Assembly (NCBI GenBank): GCA_030425205.1
Contig: JAUIAP010000027.1
Location: 24,787 to 88,786 of the forward strand
Direction: 5' to 3'
Length of the DNA: 64,000 bases
DNA from: Anaerolineae bacterium
Lineage (GTDB): Bacteria; Chloroflexota; Anaerolineae; Promineifilales; Promineifilaceae
Below are positions 8,748-17,814 of this stretch, in pieces (the stretch's first letter is position 1; every line of letters begins with the position of its first letter). Both the position numbers and the translations under genes were made by a program. The notes under the pieces are model-generated. The model did no database searches. It saw only the letters and a program-made list of their open reading frames with translations, and was not told the origin of the DNA.

Positions 8748-9662
8748 ATGAGCTTTGTAATCGAGGTAGACAATCTAAAAAAGAGCTACGGTAGCTTTGT
8801 GGCGGTTGACGGTATTTCATTCAATGTACAGAAAGGGGAGATATTCGGTGTTGCAGGGCCAAACGGGGCGGGAAAGAGCTCGCTGGTTGAGACGGTCATT
8901 GGGCTGCGCGAACGGGATGGCGGGCGTGTAACGGTATTGGGGCTTGATCCAGAGATGCAGCGCGGCGCACTCGCGGAGCGGATTGGGATTCAGCTACAAT
9001 CGGCCGAATTGCCCCAAAGAATCCGCGTTTGGGAAGCACTCGATCTCTACTCATCGTTCTACAATAAAACGACCCCGTGGGAGCCGTTGCTTGAGACGTG
9101 GGGCTTGAGCGAAAAGAAAAACAGCTATTTTGGCGATTTATCCGGTGGTCAAAAGCAACGCCTGTTTATCGCACTGGCCTTGATCAATGATCCTGAAATT
9201 GTCGTCTTAGATGAGCTGACCACAGGACTTGACCCACAAGCGCGGCGGCAAACATGGGAGTTGGTGAGCGCAATTCGGGAGCAGGGGAAAACGGTCGTTC
9301 AGGTGACCCATTTTATGGATGAGGCAGAGGCTTTGTGTGACCGTATTTGCATCATTGACGGCGGCAAAATTATCGCGCTGGATACACCGAGAAACCTGAT
9401 TCGCTCTATGGCCGCAGATAATCGTGTTGTCTTTGAGACGAGCGCGGTACTCGACTTACAGACGCTAGAGCAATTGCCAACCATTTCAAGCGTGGTCAAA
9501 AGCGGGCGGCGCGTAATTGTGCAGGGATCGGCCGAAAATCTCGTCTCGTTAGTCGTCAACCACCTTGATAGCCAGCAGATTCATTATGACAATCTGCGTA
9601 CCGAACAATCCAACCTCGAAGACGTATTTATCAGCTTGACAGGCCGCGCCTTGCGTGCATAG
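8748..9662 (+). CDS. ABC transporter ATP-binding protein (drug/antibiotic-export type)
   Basis: 304 residues from ATG at 8748 (ribosome site CAGGGACAC upstream); the longer open frame back to 8463 overlaps the regulator gene and is not coding. Walker A GPNGAGKS at 37-44, signature LSGGQ at 131-135, and Walker B VVLDEL at 152-157 followed by TTGLDPQARR are all present. The C-terminal region resembles the DrrA/CcmA-type extension. By family it hydrolyses ATP to power an ABC-2 export permease, and the permease gene follows after ten bases. Substrate not predictable: drug, lipid or antibiotic export are all common. Confidence 0.92.
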   Translation: MSFVIEVDNLKKSYGSFVAVDGISFNVQKGEIFGVAGPNGAGKSSLVETVIGLRERDGGRVTVLGLDPEMQRGALAERIGIQLQSAELPQRIRVWEALDLYSSFYNKTTPWEPLLETWGLSEKKNSYFGDLSGGQKQRLFIALALINDPEIVVLDELTTGLDPQARRQTWELVSAIREQGKTVVQVTHFMDEAEALCDRICIIDGGKIIALDTPRNLIRSMAADNRVVFETSAVLDLQTLEQLPTISSVVKSGRRVIVQGSAENLVSLVVNHLDSQQIHYDNLRTEQSNLEDVFISLTGRALRA

Positions 9663-9672
9663 GAGAGAAAAG

Positions 9673-10416
9673 ATGAATAGCTTTCTAAAATTAACCAAAA
9701 CAAACCTTAAACTTTTTTCGCGCGAACCTGTTGCACTTTTCTTTACAATCGCCTTTCCGCTGATGTTATTGCTGTTGTTTGGTGCCATGTTTGGCAACGA
9801 TCCAGACCCACGCTACGGCAACGGGACATTTGGCTATATCGACTCATACATTCCGGCGCTTGCCGCCATCGTGATCGGAACGGTCGCACTCCAGTCAATC
9901 CCCATCAGCACCGCAACACAGCGCGAACAGAAAATTTTGCGTCGCTTCAAGGCGACACCCATGCCCTCCAGCACGTATATTTTGGCAGATGTCGTCAGCA
10001 ATTTTCTCGTCTCGTTGGTGGGGATGGTCGTCTTAATCATCTTTGCAAAACTAATTTTTAATCTGCGCTTTGGTGGTTCGATCTTGAATATTGCACTAGG
10101 ATACATCGTGGCGGCGGTTAGCTTTATCGCAATTGGCTATGTGATCGCTAGCGTTGCGCCAACAAGTCGGATCGCCCAGGCAATTGGGAGCGTCATCTAC
10201 TTTCCGATGATGTTCTTGTCAGGCGCGGCGTTTCCGCTCCAAATGATGCCAGACGGCATTCAGCGGGTCGCCAATTTATTGCCAATGACGCACATGGTTA
10301 AGCTGCTGCAAGAGTTATGGTTTGGCATAGGCTGGAATCAGTCCTCGCTAATCGTGCTTGTCGTGATGCTTGTCGTTGGCGCAGTTATTTCGATATTTGT
10401 GTTTCGCTGGGAATAG
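9673..10416 (+). CDS. ABC-2 type transporter permease
   Basis: 247 residues starting at ATG 9673, preceded by a strong AGGAGAG site. About six membrane segments are visible: near the N-terminus (VALFFTIAFPLMLLLLFGAM), LAAIVIGTVALQ, FLVSLVGMVVLIIF, ALGYIVAAVSFIAIGYVIAS, VIYFPMMFLSGAAFPL and VLVVMLVVGAVISIFVF. The MFLSGAAFP stretch is typical of ABC2_membrane permeases. It forms the channel half of the exporter with the ATPase just upstream; the tight spacing makes an operon with that gene and the downstream LuxR-type gene. Confidence 0.9.
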   Translation: MNSFLKLTKTNLKLFSREPVALFFTIAFPLMLLLLFGAMFGNDPDPRYGNGTFGYIDSYIPALAAIVIGTVALQSIPISTATQREQKILRRFKATPMPSSTYILADVVSNFLVSLVGMVVLIIFAKLIFNLRFGGSILNIALGYIVAAVSFIAIGYVIASVAPTSRIAQAIGSVIYFPMMFLSGAAFPLQMMPDGIQRVANLLPMTHMVKLLQELWFGIGWNQSSLIVLVVMLVVGAVISIFVFRWE

Positions 10417-10435
10417 CCTATGAGGTCATTGATTA

Positions 10436-10693
10436 GTGGGGAAAATTCAGTCGATATATGGCTCCGTAGAGATTGGATATAGAGATTCATTTTTATCTGA
10501 GCGGGAAATTGAAGTCTTGAAGCTGGTGGCGAAGGGTTTGAGTAATCTGGAAATCGGCCGATCCCTGCACATCAGTAAGTCAACCGTCAAAACCCATCTC
10601 ATTCACATCTTCCGTAAGCTCAACGCAACTGACCGGACCTCCGCTGTAACGGCCGCCATAGAACACAAATTTATTCGTATCACAAAGATGTAA
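10436..10693 (+). CDS. Stand-alone LuxR/GerE helix-turn-helix protein
   Basis: 85 residues from GTG at 10436. Nearly the whole protein is a LuxR-type DNA-binding domain: SEREIEVLKLVAKGLSNLEI, then the recognition part SKSTVKTHLIHIFRKLNATD. There is no receiver or ligand-binding domain, so it resembles the isolated output domain of a NarL-type regulator. It sits 20 bases after the ABC permease stop and is probably co-transcribed, perhaps as a local regulator of the exporter. A TCGGCCGA copy at 10554 encodes the Gly-Arg of the first helix. Confidence 0.85.
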   Translation: MGKIQSIYGSVEIGYRDSFLSEREIEVLKLVAKGLSNLEIGRSLHISKSTVKTHLIHIFRKLNATDRTSAVTAAIEHKFIRITKM

Positions 10694-10704
10694 TAGAGCT
10701 ATCC

Positions 10705-11949
10705 TCAACCGTTTTCAATAGACTTTTTCAGATTGTTTTTAGTAACTGGAAATTGCAAATCGCCATGTTTGCCGAGCCAAATGATGGGCACGTCTGAGGA
10801 AGAAAACCAATCATGCGCTGTGACATTGGCGAGAATGTGGGTCGCGGTAGAAGGGAGGGCTTGATCGGCGGCGGTGATTGCTGTGGTATCGTAGTTGAGT
10901 AGACGCAGCAGCGTCAGCAACACGCGCTGTTGCATCTGGTTTGGCTCAATTACGACGACGTGGGGCGTGAGGGGAACTTCGGCCGAAATCCAAAATGTAA
11001 ACGTTGTGCCGACATCTTCTTCACTCTCAACGTCAATCTCACCCTGCATCAACGCCACCAACTGCTGACAAATTGCCAGCCCCAATCCAGCCCCTGCCGT
11101 GCTGCGATAACCTTCTTGCTCCAGCCGTCGGAATGGTTCAAAGAGCGTGGCCAAGCGATGCGTGGGAATGCCGTCGCCCGTGTCGCTGATACTAAAATGG
11201 AGCTTGCTGCTTGTATAGGTTGCGGCTACTGTGACGCGGCCCTTGACGGTGTGACGTGCGGCGTTCGCGAGTAGGTGAGTTAAGACCTGCTGCAAATGAG
11301 TTGGGTCAAGCAGAACCAGTTTGGGAATATCGGCCGAAATTTCAAGCCGAAGCTCAACGCATTCGGCGAGCTTGGTCGCTTTTGCAACGCCATCAATGAG
11401 CTGACGCACATCTGTTGGTCGATCATGGCGTTCGACTTTCCGCGCATCCAACTTCGCATAGTCAAGGATGTTGCTTAAAATGATGAGCAGTGTTTCGCTG
11501 CTTTGCTTAATCGTTTGTGCGGCATCGTTCAGATCATCTTCGAGCTGACTTGTCAATAAGAAGTCTGCCATCCCGATTACACCGTTGAGCGGCGTGCGAA
11601 TTTCGTGACTCATGCTGGCAAGGAATAGCGTCTTGGTGCGATTGGCTGATTCTGCCACTTCCTTTGCCTGTTGCAGATCGGCCGTGCGTTCCGCAACACG
11701 CTGCTCAAGCTCATCATGCGTTTGCTGTAGCTGTTGGTTTGTTGCAAAAAGTTCTCGGCTCTTTTCATCGAGCAGTCGCTCCGCTGCTTTACGGGCGTTG
11801 CGTTCTCGCACGATGCGTCGATTGACACTGCGCTCCAGCTTGTCATATTTTGTCTGGACAGCAAACAGCTCGCGGCTCTTTTCATCGAGTAACCGCTCGG
11901 CTTCTTTGCGTGCGTCGCGCTCGCGTTTGATGCGCGCCTCATCACTCAT
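10705..11949 (-). CDS. Histidine kinase with duplicated coiled coil and degenerate receiver
   Basis: 414 residues. An N-terminal coiled coil has a near-exact internal duplication (ARKEAERLLDEKSRELFA at about 13-30 and its twin at 52-69). HisKA follows with phospho-acceptor His115 (SMSHEIRTP), then HATPase_c (DTGDGIP, GAGLGLAIC). The C-terminal 90 residues resemble a receiver domain lacking the phosphorylatable Asp. There is no sensor domain of its own. The gene start overlaps the end of the H-NOX gene by eight bases, matching the known pairing in which H-NOX controls a partner kinase in trans. Inference: this is the H-NOX-regulated kinase. Confidence 0.88.
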   Translation of the reverse strand: MSDEARIKRERDARKEAERLLDEKSRELFAVQTKYDKLERSVNRRIVRERNARKAAERLLDEKSRELFATNQQLQQTHDELEQRVAERTADLQQAKEVAESANRTKTLFLASMSHEIRTPLNGVIGMADFLLTSQLEDDLNDAAQTIKQSSETLLIILSNILDYAKLDARKVERHDRPTDVRQLIDGVAKATKLAECVELRLEISADIPKLVLLDPTHLQQVLTHLLANAARHTVKGRVTVAATYTSSKLHFSISDTGDGIPTHRLATLFEPFRRLEQEGYRSTAGAGLGLAICQQLVALMQGEIDVESEEDVGTTFTFWISAEVPLTPHVVVIEPNQMQQRVLLTLLRLLNYDTTAITAADQALPSTATHILANVTAHDWFSSSDVPIIWLGKHGDLQFPVTKNNLKKSIENG

Positions 11950-12481
11950 TTTTTGTCAGTGCAAAGTGTGCGCTCGTTCCATCTGCGCTACTTTGTTTAC
12001 GGTTTAATGTGATCGATTGCCCAAAGTGGGTAATACACCCCTCGATTAGGCCATGTGCAAAGTCGGCAAAGGGGCGTTCGGAACGATAGTGCATCTGTAA
12101 TGTGTTGCCAGAGCGGACTGTCGTGAAGTGGGGGAGTTCGGCCGCTGGATATAATTTTTGTACTTCGACGTGGATGTGATTTTCGATGGATTCGAGAAAG
12201 GTAAAGGTGTCTGTAACACCTGAAAACATGTAGGGATAGCCGATGACAAATCGGCCGAATGCGTGTCTCCCAAATGTCCTAATTAATTCGGCCACAGCGG
12301 TTCCCGAATGCTGACTTAACGCGACCACCAGCCGCACAAGCTCTTTATGCGGATACGTCCCCACTGCCGTATAGGCGCCGTCGTTGGGCAATGCCGCATC
12401 TTCAATAATCTGCTCACTCATCTCCCATCCATAGTCGTTTTCGACCATCTCCAGAAATTCAGTAAAGATAATTCCCTTCAT
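11942..12481 (-). CDS. H-NOX heme-nitric oxide/oxygen-binding sensor protein
   Basis: 179 residues, the usual length of a stand-alone bacterial H-NOX. The start MKGIIF is typical. The predicted proximal heme ligand is His104, seven residues before the conserved Tyr-Pro (111-112), as in soluble guanylate cyclase. The propionate-binding YxSxR motif is Tyr132-Ser134-Arg136. By family it binds NO (and in some members O2) at ferrous heme and regulates a kinase or cyclase partner. It lies between, and overlaps or abuts, two histidine-kinase genes in one operon that also contains a FIST protein. Confidence 0.92.
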   Translation of the reverse strand: MKGIIFTEFLEMVENDYGWEMSEQIIEDAALPNDGAYTAVGTYPHKELVRLVVALSQHSGTAVAELIRTFGRHAFGRFVIGYPYMFSGVTDTFTFLESIENHIHVEVQKLYPAAELPHFTTVRSGNTLQMHYRSERPFADFAHGLIEGCITHFGQSITLNRKQSSADGTSAHFALTKNE

Positions 12482-15400
12482 TTACGCTTCCCAATTTTGT
12501 ACGCGACTGAATTCAGTCACTATTTTTTTTACAATATCCTGGGCTTGTGCAAATGCTTCAGCCTTTGCCATACGTTCTGCTTCTGCGGCAAAATTGGCGA
12601 GGGTCACTGCACCAATGCTGCTTGCTGCTCCCTTGAGCGTGTGGGCCGCCTTGCGGATAGCCGCGGGATTTTCGGCCGATTCCAACGCCGCCACAAGTTC
12701 TGCCGACTCTTCCAAGAAAAATGGCAATAGCTCTGTTACCATCTCCTGCGCTAAATCATCATATTGTTCGCGCAGTGCGTCCATATCAATCGGTGGCTGA
12801 ATCAACAGTTTACCTAACGACTTCGCACGCTTGAGCATCGCCATCAACGTGTCAACACGGACAGGCTTGGCGATGTAATCATCCATCCCTTCTGCGAGAT
12901 ACTTCTCCCGATCCCCTTTCAGTGCGTTTGCGGTCATCGCGACGATGCGCGGTCGTTTGGTCGGATGATTCGCAAGTAGCTGATGGGTTGCTGCCACGCC
13001 GTCCATCTCTGGCATTTGAATATCCATCAAAACCAAATCATACTGCTGGCGACCAACCGCCTCCACCGCTTCCAATCCATTGCCGACGACATCGGCACGA
13101 TACCCCAATCGCTCCAACAACCGCAATGCGACGCGCTGATTTGTCGGATTATCTTCCGCGATCAATATGCGCAGGGGATGACGTTTGCCAAGTTCGCGGT
13201 CAATTTCTGGCTCTGTGCGTGACACAGGCACAATCGTATCTTTGGTAAAAACACTCAGGAGTGCGTTATGCAATTGGGATGGTTTAATCGGTTTATTGAG
13301 GTAGGCGTAAATATCCAGCTCTTGTACCCCCACTTCGTTGCGCCCCGCTGAACTCACGATGATTTGAGGCATATCGGGTCGTTGTCGTTTCAGCTCATGC
13401 GATAAGGTGATGCCGTCCATTTCGGGCATAAAGATGTCGAGCAATGCAACGGAATAGTGATTGCCAGCCGCGATCTTTTCGAGGGCCGCGTGACCAGAAT
13501 CGGCCGAATCCACCTCCATCCCCCATGACTCTGCCTGTCGTTGCAAAATGAGCCGATTGGTGCGATTGTCGTCTACAACCAGCACGCGCTTGCCGCTAAA
13601 CTGCGGCAGTGGAACGCTCAAATATGCGTAACGACTGTCATTGACAGGCTGCACGTCAATTGTAAAGCGGAATGTCGAACCAACCCCAGCCTCACTTTCT
13701 AGCCAAATTTTCCCGCCCATCAACTCCGTTAAGTGACGACAGATCGCCAACCCTAACCCTGTCCCGCCATATTGGCGTGTTGTCGACGCATCCACTTGGC
13801 TGAACACCTGAAACAGACGATGTTGCCGCTCAATTGGAATCCCAATTCCTGTGTCGCGCACGGCAAAACGCAGTTGCGCTCTTCCCCCCCTTTCTTTTGA
13901 TTGCGAAACCGTGACAACGACCTCCCCTTCCTCTGTAAACTTCACCGCATTGCTAACTAAGTTAACCAAAATTTGGCGCAGCCGTGTCACGTCACCAACC
14001 ACAATGGCGGAGACATCCCCCTCATAAATGTAGGCGAGGTCGATGCGTTTTTCGGCCGCTTTTGGCGCGAGCAAGTCAAGTGCATCTTCAATGCAATGGC
14101 GCAAATCAAACGGCTGCATCTCCAAATCGAGCCGCCCCGCCTCAATTTTCGAGAAGTCGAGAATGTCATTGATGAGTGCAAGCAGACTGTCTCCACTATG
14201 CCGAATGATGTTAACGGCCTCATGTGTTTCCACATCGAGTTCAGCATCCAACAACAAGCTACTCATGCCAATGATAGCATTGAGTGGCGTGCGGATTTCA
14301 TGACTCATGTTCGCGAGGAATTCCGATTTGGCGCGCGTTGCGCGTTCGGCCGTCTCGCGTGCCTTTCGCGCGGCCGCCTCTGCGTCGCGCCGCTCAATCG
14401 CAGAACCAACCCAGCGGGTCAGCAGTTCGACAAAATCTTTGTCTATCTGATTAAATAGGACGTCACGTGGTTCGGCGCGTGAAAAATTGAGTGTCCCATA
14501 GCGTTTCCCATGTACGATGATCGACGTGCCGATATATGATTCAAGCTGGAATTTACCATAGCAAGGGTGCCCGCGATGTTTGCTATCCCCCATTTTATCA
14601 ATGGCTAGCACCGTATTTCCCTCAATCGTTAGGTGACAATACGTTTCTCCAAGCTGAAAAACGGTCTTGGGTTCTAAGCCGCTTTCACTTGGCTGTGCAT
14701 ACTCAACGGTATAGACGTTGTTTTCAATATGGCTGATGATCCCAAGCTCCATTTGCAACGTCTCTGTCGCCAAACGGAGGGCGCGATCGATTTGTGTTTC
14801 AATAGGGAGTGCTGTTTGGGATGTAACGCGAAAGAGCAGTTGTGTATACGCTTCACTACGACGCACCTCTTCAGTTGCCTCGTCCACGCGTTCTTCAAGC
14901 GTTGCACGCTCCTGTTCGAGCGTCGCGTGCAGGCTAACATTTTGCAAGACTTGGGTTGCAATCAGCGAAAAGCGTTCGGCAACCTCAATCGACTTGTTTG
15001 TAAAATAACCGCGTTCGGGGTGGGTGCAGACGAGAATAGCGGCATCGGCCGATTTGGTCAGCAGCGGAACATGTAGCGCAGAGGTGACGGGTACATCAAA
15101 GCGATGTGTTTGCCACTCCTCTATCGCCGTTACGTCAAACGCCGCTAAAATCTCACCGTTAAGGATTCGCTTGAAGTAGGAACCAGGCTGCCAGCGATTA
15201 TTTGAAAATGTTGGATTGGTCGCCGCCAACGGCCATAAGCCGTCCCCCGATTGCATCAACACAAATGATTGGTCAAACTGCAAAACGGGTTGCAGCACGC
15301 TTAACATTTTGGTCAATAGCTGGCTCGAATCGAGCGATTGTGTCATTAAACGCAATCCGTCTAACAAGCTCTCTGTCTCGCGCAGTCGCCGCTCCGCATC

Positions 15401-15490
15401 TGTGCGTGTGCGCTCCAAATCTATCAGCAGCTCGTTGACCTTCTCTTCTGCCTTAATTCGTCTTTCTTCCGATACGATCAGTGAATCCAT
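12482..15490 (-). CDS. Hybrid histidine kinase: two GAF, HisKA, HATPase, two receivers, Hpt
   Basis: 1002 residues. N-terminal coiled coil, first GAF-like domain (about 45-185), second GAF-like domain (about 225-365), and HisKA with His397 in FLANMSHEIRTP. HATPase_c runs about 505-615 (N box LVNLVSNAVKF, G box YGGTGLGLAIC). Receiver 1 has Asp685 (LLDIFMPEMDG), receiver 2 has Asp823 (LMDIQMPEMDG), and the histidine phosphotransfer domain has His950 (AAHTLKGAASS). It can run a full His-Asp-Asp-His phosphorelay. The stop directly abuts the H-NOX start and the FIST gene lies 39 bases upstream, so it is probably the kinase read by one or both NO sensors. Target regulator unknown; the OmpR-type gene at 17027 is a neighbour. 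Confidence 0.92.
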   Translation of the reverse strand: MDSLIVSEERRIKAEEKVNELLIDLERTRTDAERRLRETESLLDGLRLMTQSLDSSQLLTKMLSVLQPVLQFDQSFVLMQSGDGLWPLAATNPTFSNNRWQPGSYFKRILNGEILAAFDVTAIEEWQTHRFDVPVTSALHVPLLTKSADAAILVCTHPERGYFTNKSIEVAERFSLIATQVLQNVSLHATLEQERATLEERVDEATEEVRRSEAYTQLLFRVTSQTALPIETQIDRALRLATETLQMELGIISHIENNVYTVEYAQPSESGLEPKTVFQLGETYCHLTIEGNTVLAIDKMGDSKHRGHPCYGKFQLESYIGTSIIVHGKRYGTLNFSRAEPRDVLFNQIDKDFVELLTRWVGSAIERRDAEAAARKARETAERATRAKSEFLANMSHEIRTPLNAIIGMSSLLLDAELDVETHEAVNIIRHSGDSLLALINDILDFSKIEAGRLDLEMQPFDLRHCIEDALDLLAPKAAEKRIDLAYIYEGDVSAIVVGDVTRLRQILVNLVSNAVKFTEEGEVVVTVSQSKERGGRAQLRFAVRDTGIGIPIERQHRLFQVFSQVDASTTRQYGGTGLGLAICRHLTELMGGKIWLESEAGVGSTFRFTIDVQPVNDSRYAYLSVPLPQFSGKRVLVVDDNRTNRLILQRQAESWGMEVDSADSGHAALEKIAAGNHYSVALLDIFMPEMDGITLSHELKRQRPDMPQIIVSSAGRNEVGVQELDIYAYLNKPIKPSQLHNALLSVFTKDTIVPVSRTEPEIDRELGKRHPLRILIAEDNPTNQRVALRLLERLGYRADVVGNGLEAVEAVGRQQYDLVLMDIQMPEMDGVAATHQLLANHPTKRPRIVAMTANALKGDREKYLAEGMDDYIAKPVRVDTLMAMLKRAKSLGKLLIQPPIDMDALREQYDDLAQEMVTELLPFFLEESAELVAALESAENPAAIRKAAHTLKGAASSIGAVTLANFAAEAERMAKAEAFAQAQDIVKKIVTEFSRVQNWEA

Positions 15491-15529
15491 GTATTTAATC
15501 CATTGCGGTTTTCGATGTGTACTTTACCG

Positions 15530-16726
15530 TTACGATTTTTCAAAAACCACCATCGAAATCATCAAGTTCCCATGATGATTTTCGCCATTATTAAAACAGC
15601 CTTGTTCGCCAAATGTGAATGTGCCGATGAACGGCGCATCGCCAAGTGCTTGTTTAATCTCTCTCACAACAGCTTCCATTTTATCTTGAACGGTCAACAT
15701 ACAGCCCGCGCAGTAGATGACGAGTGCGCCACTAATCTGATCGGCCGAAATACGCCCCGCCCAAAGTGCTGATTGGGCCACACGTCCTGCCCGCTCGACC
15801 AAACTCTCAGTCGTCCCACTCATCAATACAATGTTCTCCCCCGCCTGCACGTTGGCAAATAGGGTTAGTGCGCCGTCGGCCGTCACCGTGTCAGGATGCG
15901 CGAGTCGATAGGTTGTGTAGTCGCTGCCCGTATTCACAGCACGACCGAGCGGGAATAACGTTGTATCTGCTAAAACGTTGCCGCCTGTTGCCAATGCGTC
16001 CGCAACCGTGCCGCCTGTCCAATCATTGTACAGTGCTGCGGCTGGTTTGCCGTCAATTTCATAGAGCGTGCGGCCGGTGGCCTTTGTGATCGTCCCTTGC
16101 GTCAGCGTCGTTGAATAGCCGCTGTGAAAAGCGTGATGCAGGGCAACTGATGGATAGAGTGCCGTCATAACAATGGCGTTGTCAAAGCTTTGGCCGTTGG
16201 CAAACTGTTTCCAATTGCCGGCGACCGTATTATCGGCCGAACTCCCTCCCGCAATCGGCACATTTGCACCGATGACGTCCTGAATCCCCTGCAATATCTC
16301 TTCCTCATGCCCCGGCGCACCACTCAACCAAACGAGCGCGGGTGGTTCGCCCATACGGCCCGCATCGTTAATGGCGGCGAGAATTGCGTCGGACCCTGCT
16401 TGGCGAGGGTTTGGCGAGAGTTGCGCTGAGCCAACCCCATAGCGACCCTTTTCATCCACAATCCCTAATAACGCCAGCCCGTTTCCATCATTGCTATGAA
16501 ACCCTAGCTGTGTCATCGCGCCTAAACAGGAAGTCGCCCCATGGAGCGAAACATTGGGCGCATAGTTGGCAAGTTCAGCCAACAAAATTGCGCTCTCATA
16601 ACGTTCACTTGCGTAAACAAGTAACCAGCTTGGTTCTGTTCCCAGCTGGTCGTCTAGTATGTGGACGGCCTCTCGCAGTGCGATTGTTGTGTCTGGCTGT
16701 GTGCTAAACGCGGTCGCAAATTTCAT
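15530..16726 (-). CDS. FIST-domain sensor protein (NosP-like candidate)
   Basis: About 398 residues from ATG at 16726 (GGAG site eight bases upstream; the frame extends to 16786 without a good start). FIST_N features: the N-terminal KFATAFSTQPD, LLVYASERYE, and the LHGATSCLGAMT turn. FIST_C is the second half, ending with the IYCAGCM region, a Phe-Gly turn (GTFTFGEQG) and the final small domain. FIST proteins sense small ligands. The NosP subgroup binds heme and nitric oxide and is encoded beside histidine kinases. Heme binding cannot be read with confidence here. It is first in the operon with the hybrid kinase, H-NOX and the second kinase. Confidence 0.85.
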   Translation of the reverse strand: MKFATAFSTQPDTTIALREAVHILDDQLGTEPSWLLVYASERYESAILLAELANYAPNVSLHGATSCLGAMTQLGFHSNDGNGLALLGIVDEKGRYGVGSAQLSPNPRQAGSDAILAAINDAGRMGEPPALVWLSGAPGHEEEILQGIQDVIGANVPIAGGSSADNTVAGNWKQFANGQSFDNAIVMTALYPSVALHHAFHSGYSTTLTQGTITKATGRTLYEIDGKPAAALYNDWTGGTVADALATGGNVLADTTLFPLGRAVNTGSDYTTYRLAHPDTVTADGALTLFANVQAGENIVLMSGTTESLVERAGRVAQSALWAGRISADQISGALVIYCAGCMLTVQDKMEAVVREIKQALGDAPFIGTFTFGEQGCFNNGENHHGNLMISMVVFEKS

Positions 16727-16786
16727 CTTAGTGCGCTCCAATAGTGAATCTTGTACATTTATTTGTTGATTGGCGATTAAACACAT

Positions 16787-17026
16787 TACATCTAACAGAA
16801 ATTCACCGCGCTATTGTTGAGATACAGTCCCAATAACAGCGCGGCTAAACCAATACAGTGAGTGCAACAGGCTACCAATACGATTACAAATACAGCAATA
16901 GCTGTTACCAATATCAGCATTCAGATTGATACATTGAAAATTTCTGTGGAACGTTGCTGCGTTGTTTCTCAGTTGATAAAAGGATAGGGCATAATTCTGG
17001 TGAGAATTCTGATGACCGGAGTAACG
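16787..17026. other. Divergent intergenic region without a gene
   Basis: The gap between the FIST operon and the OmpR-type regulator holds both promoters. I see imperfect inverted words (GCGCTATTGTTG near 16808 against CAATAACAGCGC near 16830) but no clear operator, terminator or small gene. Confidence 0.5.
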
Positions 17027-17740
17027 ATGGAAATTAATGGATTGATGCAGCGAATTTTGGTGGTGGATGATAGTCGTACAGTGGGGATGAGCGTGCGAAA
17101 AGTATTGGGATCAGTGGACTATGCGGTTTCAACCGCGCTTTCTGGCGAAGAAGCGCTCGATCTCATCAAGAAGCAGGGCCTTCCACACCTTGCTATTGTG
17201 GACATCAATATGGCTCCCAAGATGAACGGCTTCACCTTTTGCAAAAAACTGCACGCCTTCTGCGATGTTCCCGTCATCCTCCTCACTAGCGACGACACCG
17301 AAAGCACCGTCGTCGAAGGACTTATGCACTACGCCGAAGATTACATCACCAAGCCATTCCGCTCTGGTGAATTAAAGGTGCGAGTCTGGCGCGTCCTCCA
17401 GCGCATGGGTGACTTCAACTACACGCTTGACCCGCTCATCACCGTTGATGAGCGCCTCCAAATCAACCTCCCCGAACGCCACGTCATTGTTGATGAGGAG
17501 ACAATCTCCCTCACGCCGACCGAGACAAAAATCCTCTATATTCTGCTCAAAAATGCAGGGCGAACCGTACGCACCGATTTCTTATTGCGCCGCATCTGGC
17601 CGCTTGATGAAGCATTTGAAGACCGTCTCCATCCGCATATCTACCGCCTCCGCAAAAAGATAGAGTTGAACCCGAAGGAACCGCTCTACATTCTTGCCGA
17701 TTGGGGGGTTGGGTATACATTTCCGCCGCAAGGTGAGTAG
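17027..17740 (+). CDS. OmpR/PhoB-family response regulator
   Basis: 237 residues from ATG at 17027, chosen because GGAG lies seven bases upstream; in-frame starts at 17000 and 17045 exist. The receiver domain has acidic pair Asp-Asp near 14-15, phosphorylation site Asp59 (LAIVDINM), and Lys in YITKPF. The C-terminal winged helix (LTPTETKILYILLKNAGRTV through VGYTF) binds DNA. It is divergent from the NO-sensing operon, making it a candidate output for one of those kinases, though this is inference from position only. Confidence 0.9.
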   Translation: MEINGLMQRILVVDDSRTVGMSVRKVLGSVDYAVSTALSGEEALDLIKKQGLPHLAIVDINMAPKMNGFTFCKKLHAFCDVPVILLTSDDTESTVVEGLMHYAEDYITKPFRSGELKVRVWRVLQRMGDFNYTLDPLITVDERLQINLPERHVIVDEETISLTPTETKILYILLKNAGRTVRTDFLLRRIWPLDEAFEDRLHPHIYRLRKKIELNPKEPLYILADWGVGYTFPPQGE

Positions 17741-17743
17741 AGG

Positions 17744-17780
17744 ATTTCCCCACTGCGAAATGGAGAGTGCGGGGAGGAAA
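17744..17780. terminator. Probable bidirectional terminator hairpin
   Basis: TTTCCCCACT pairs imperfectly with AGTGCGGGGAGGAAA between two convergent genes. It is G/C-rich with A/T flanks, as expected for a shared terminator. Confidence 0.5.
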
Positions 17781-17814
17781 GAGATTATTCTGCTGTCGCA
17801 AAAATTTTCTCTCG

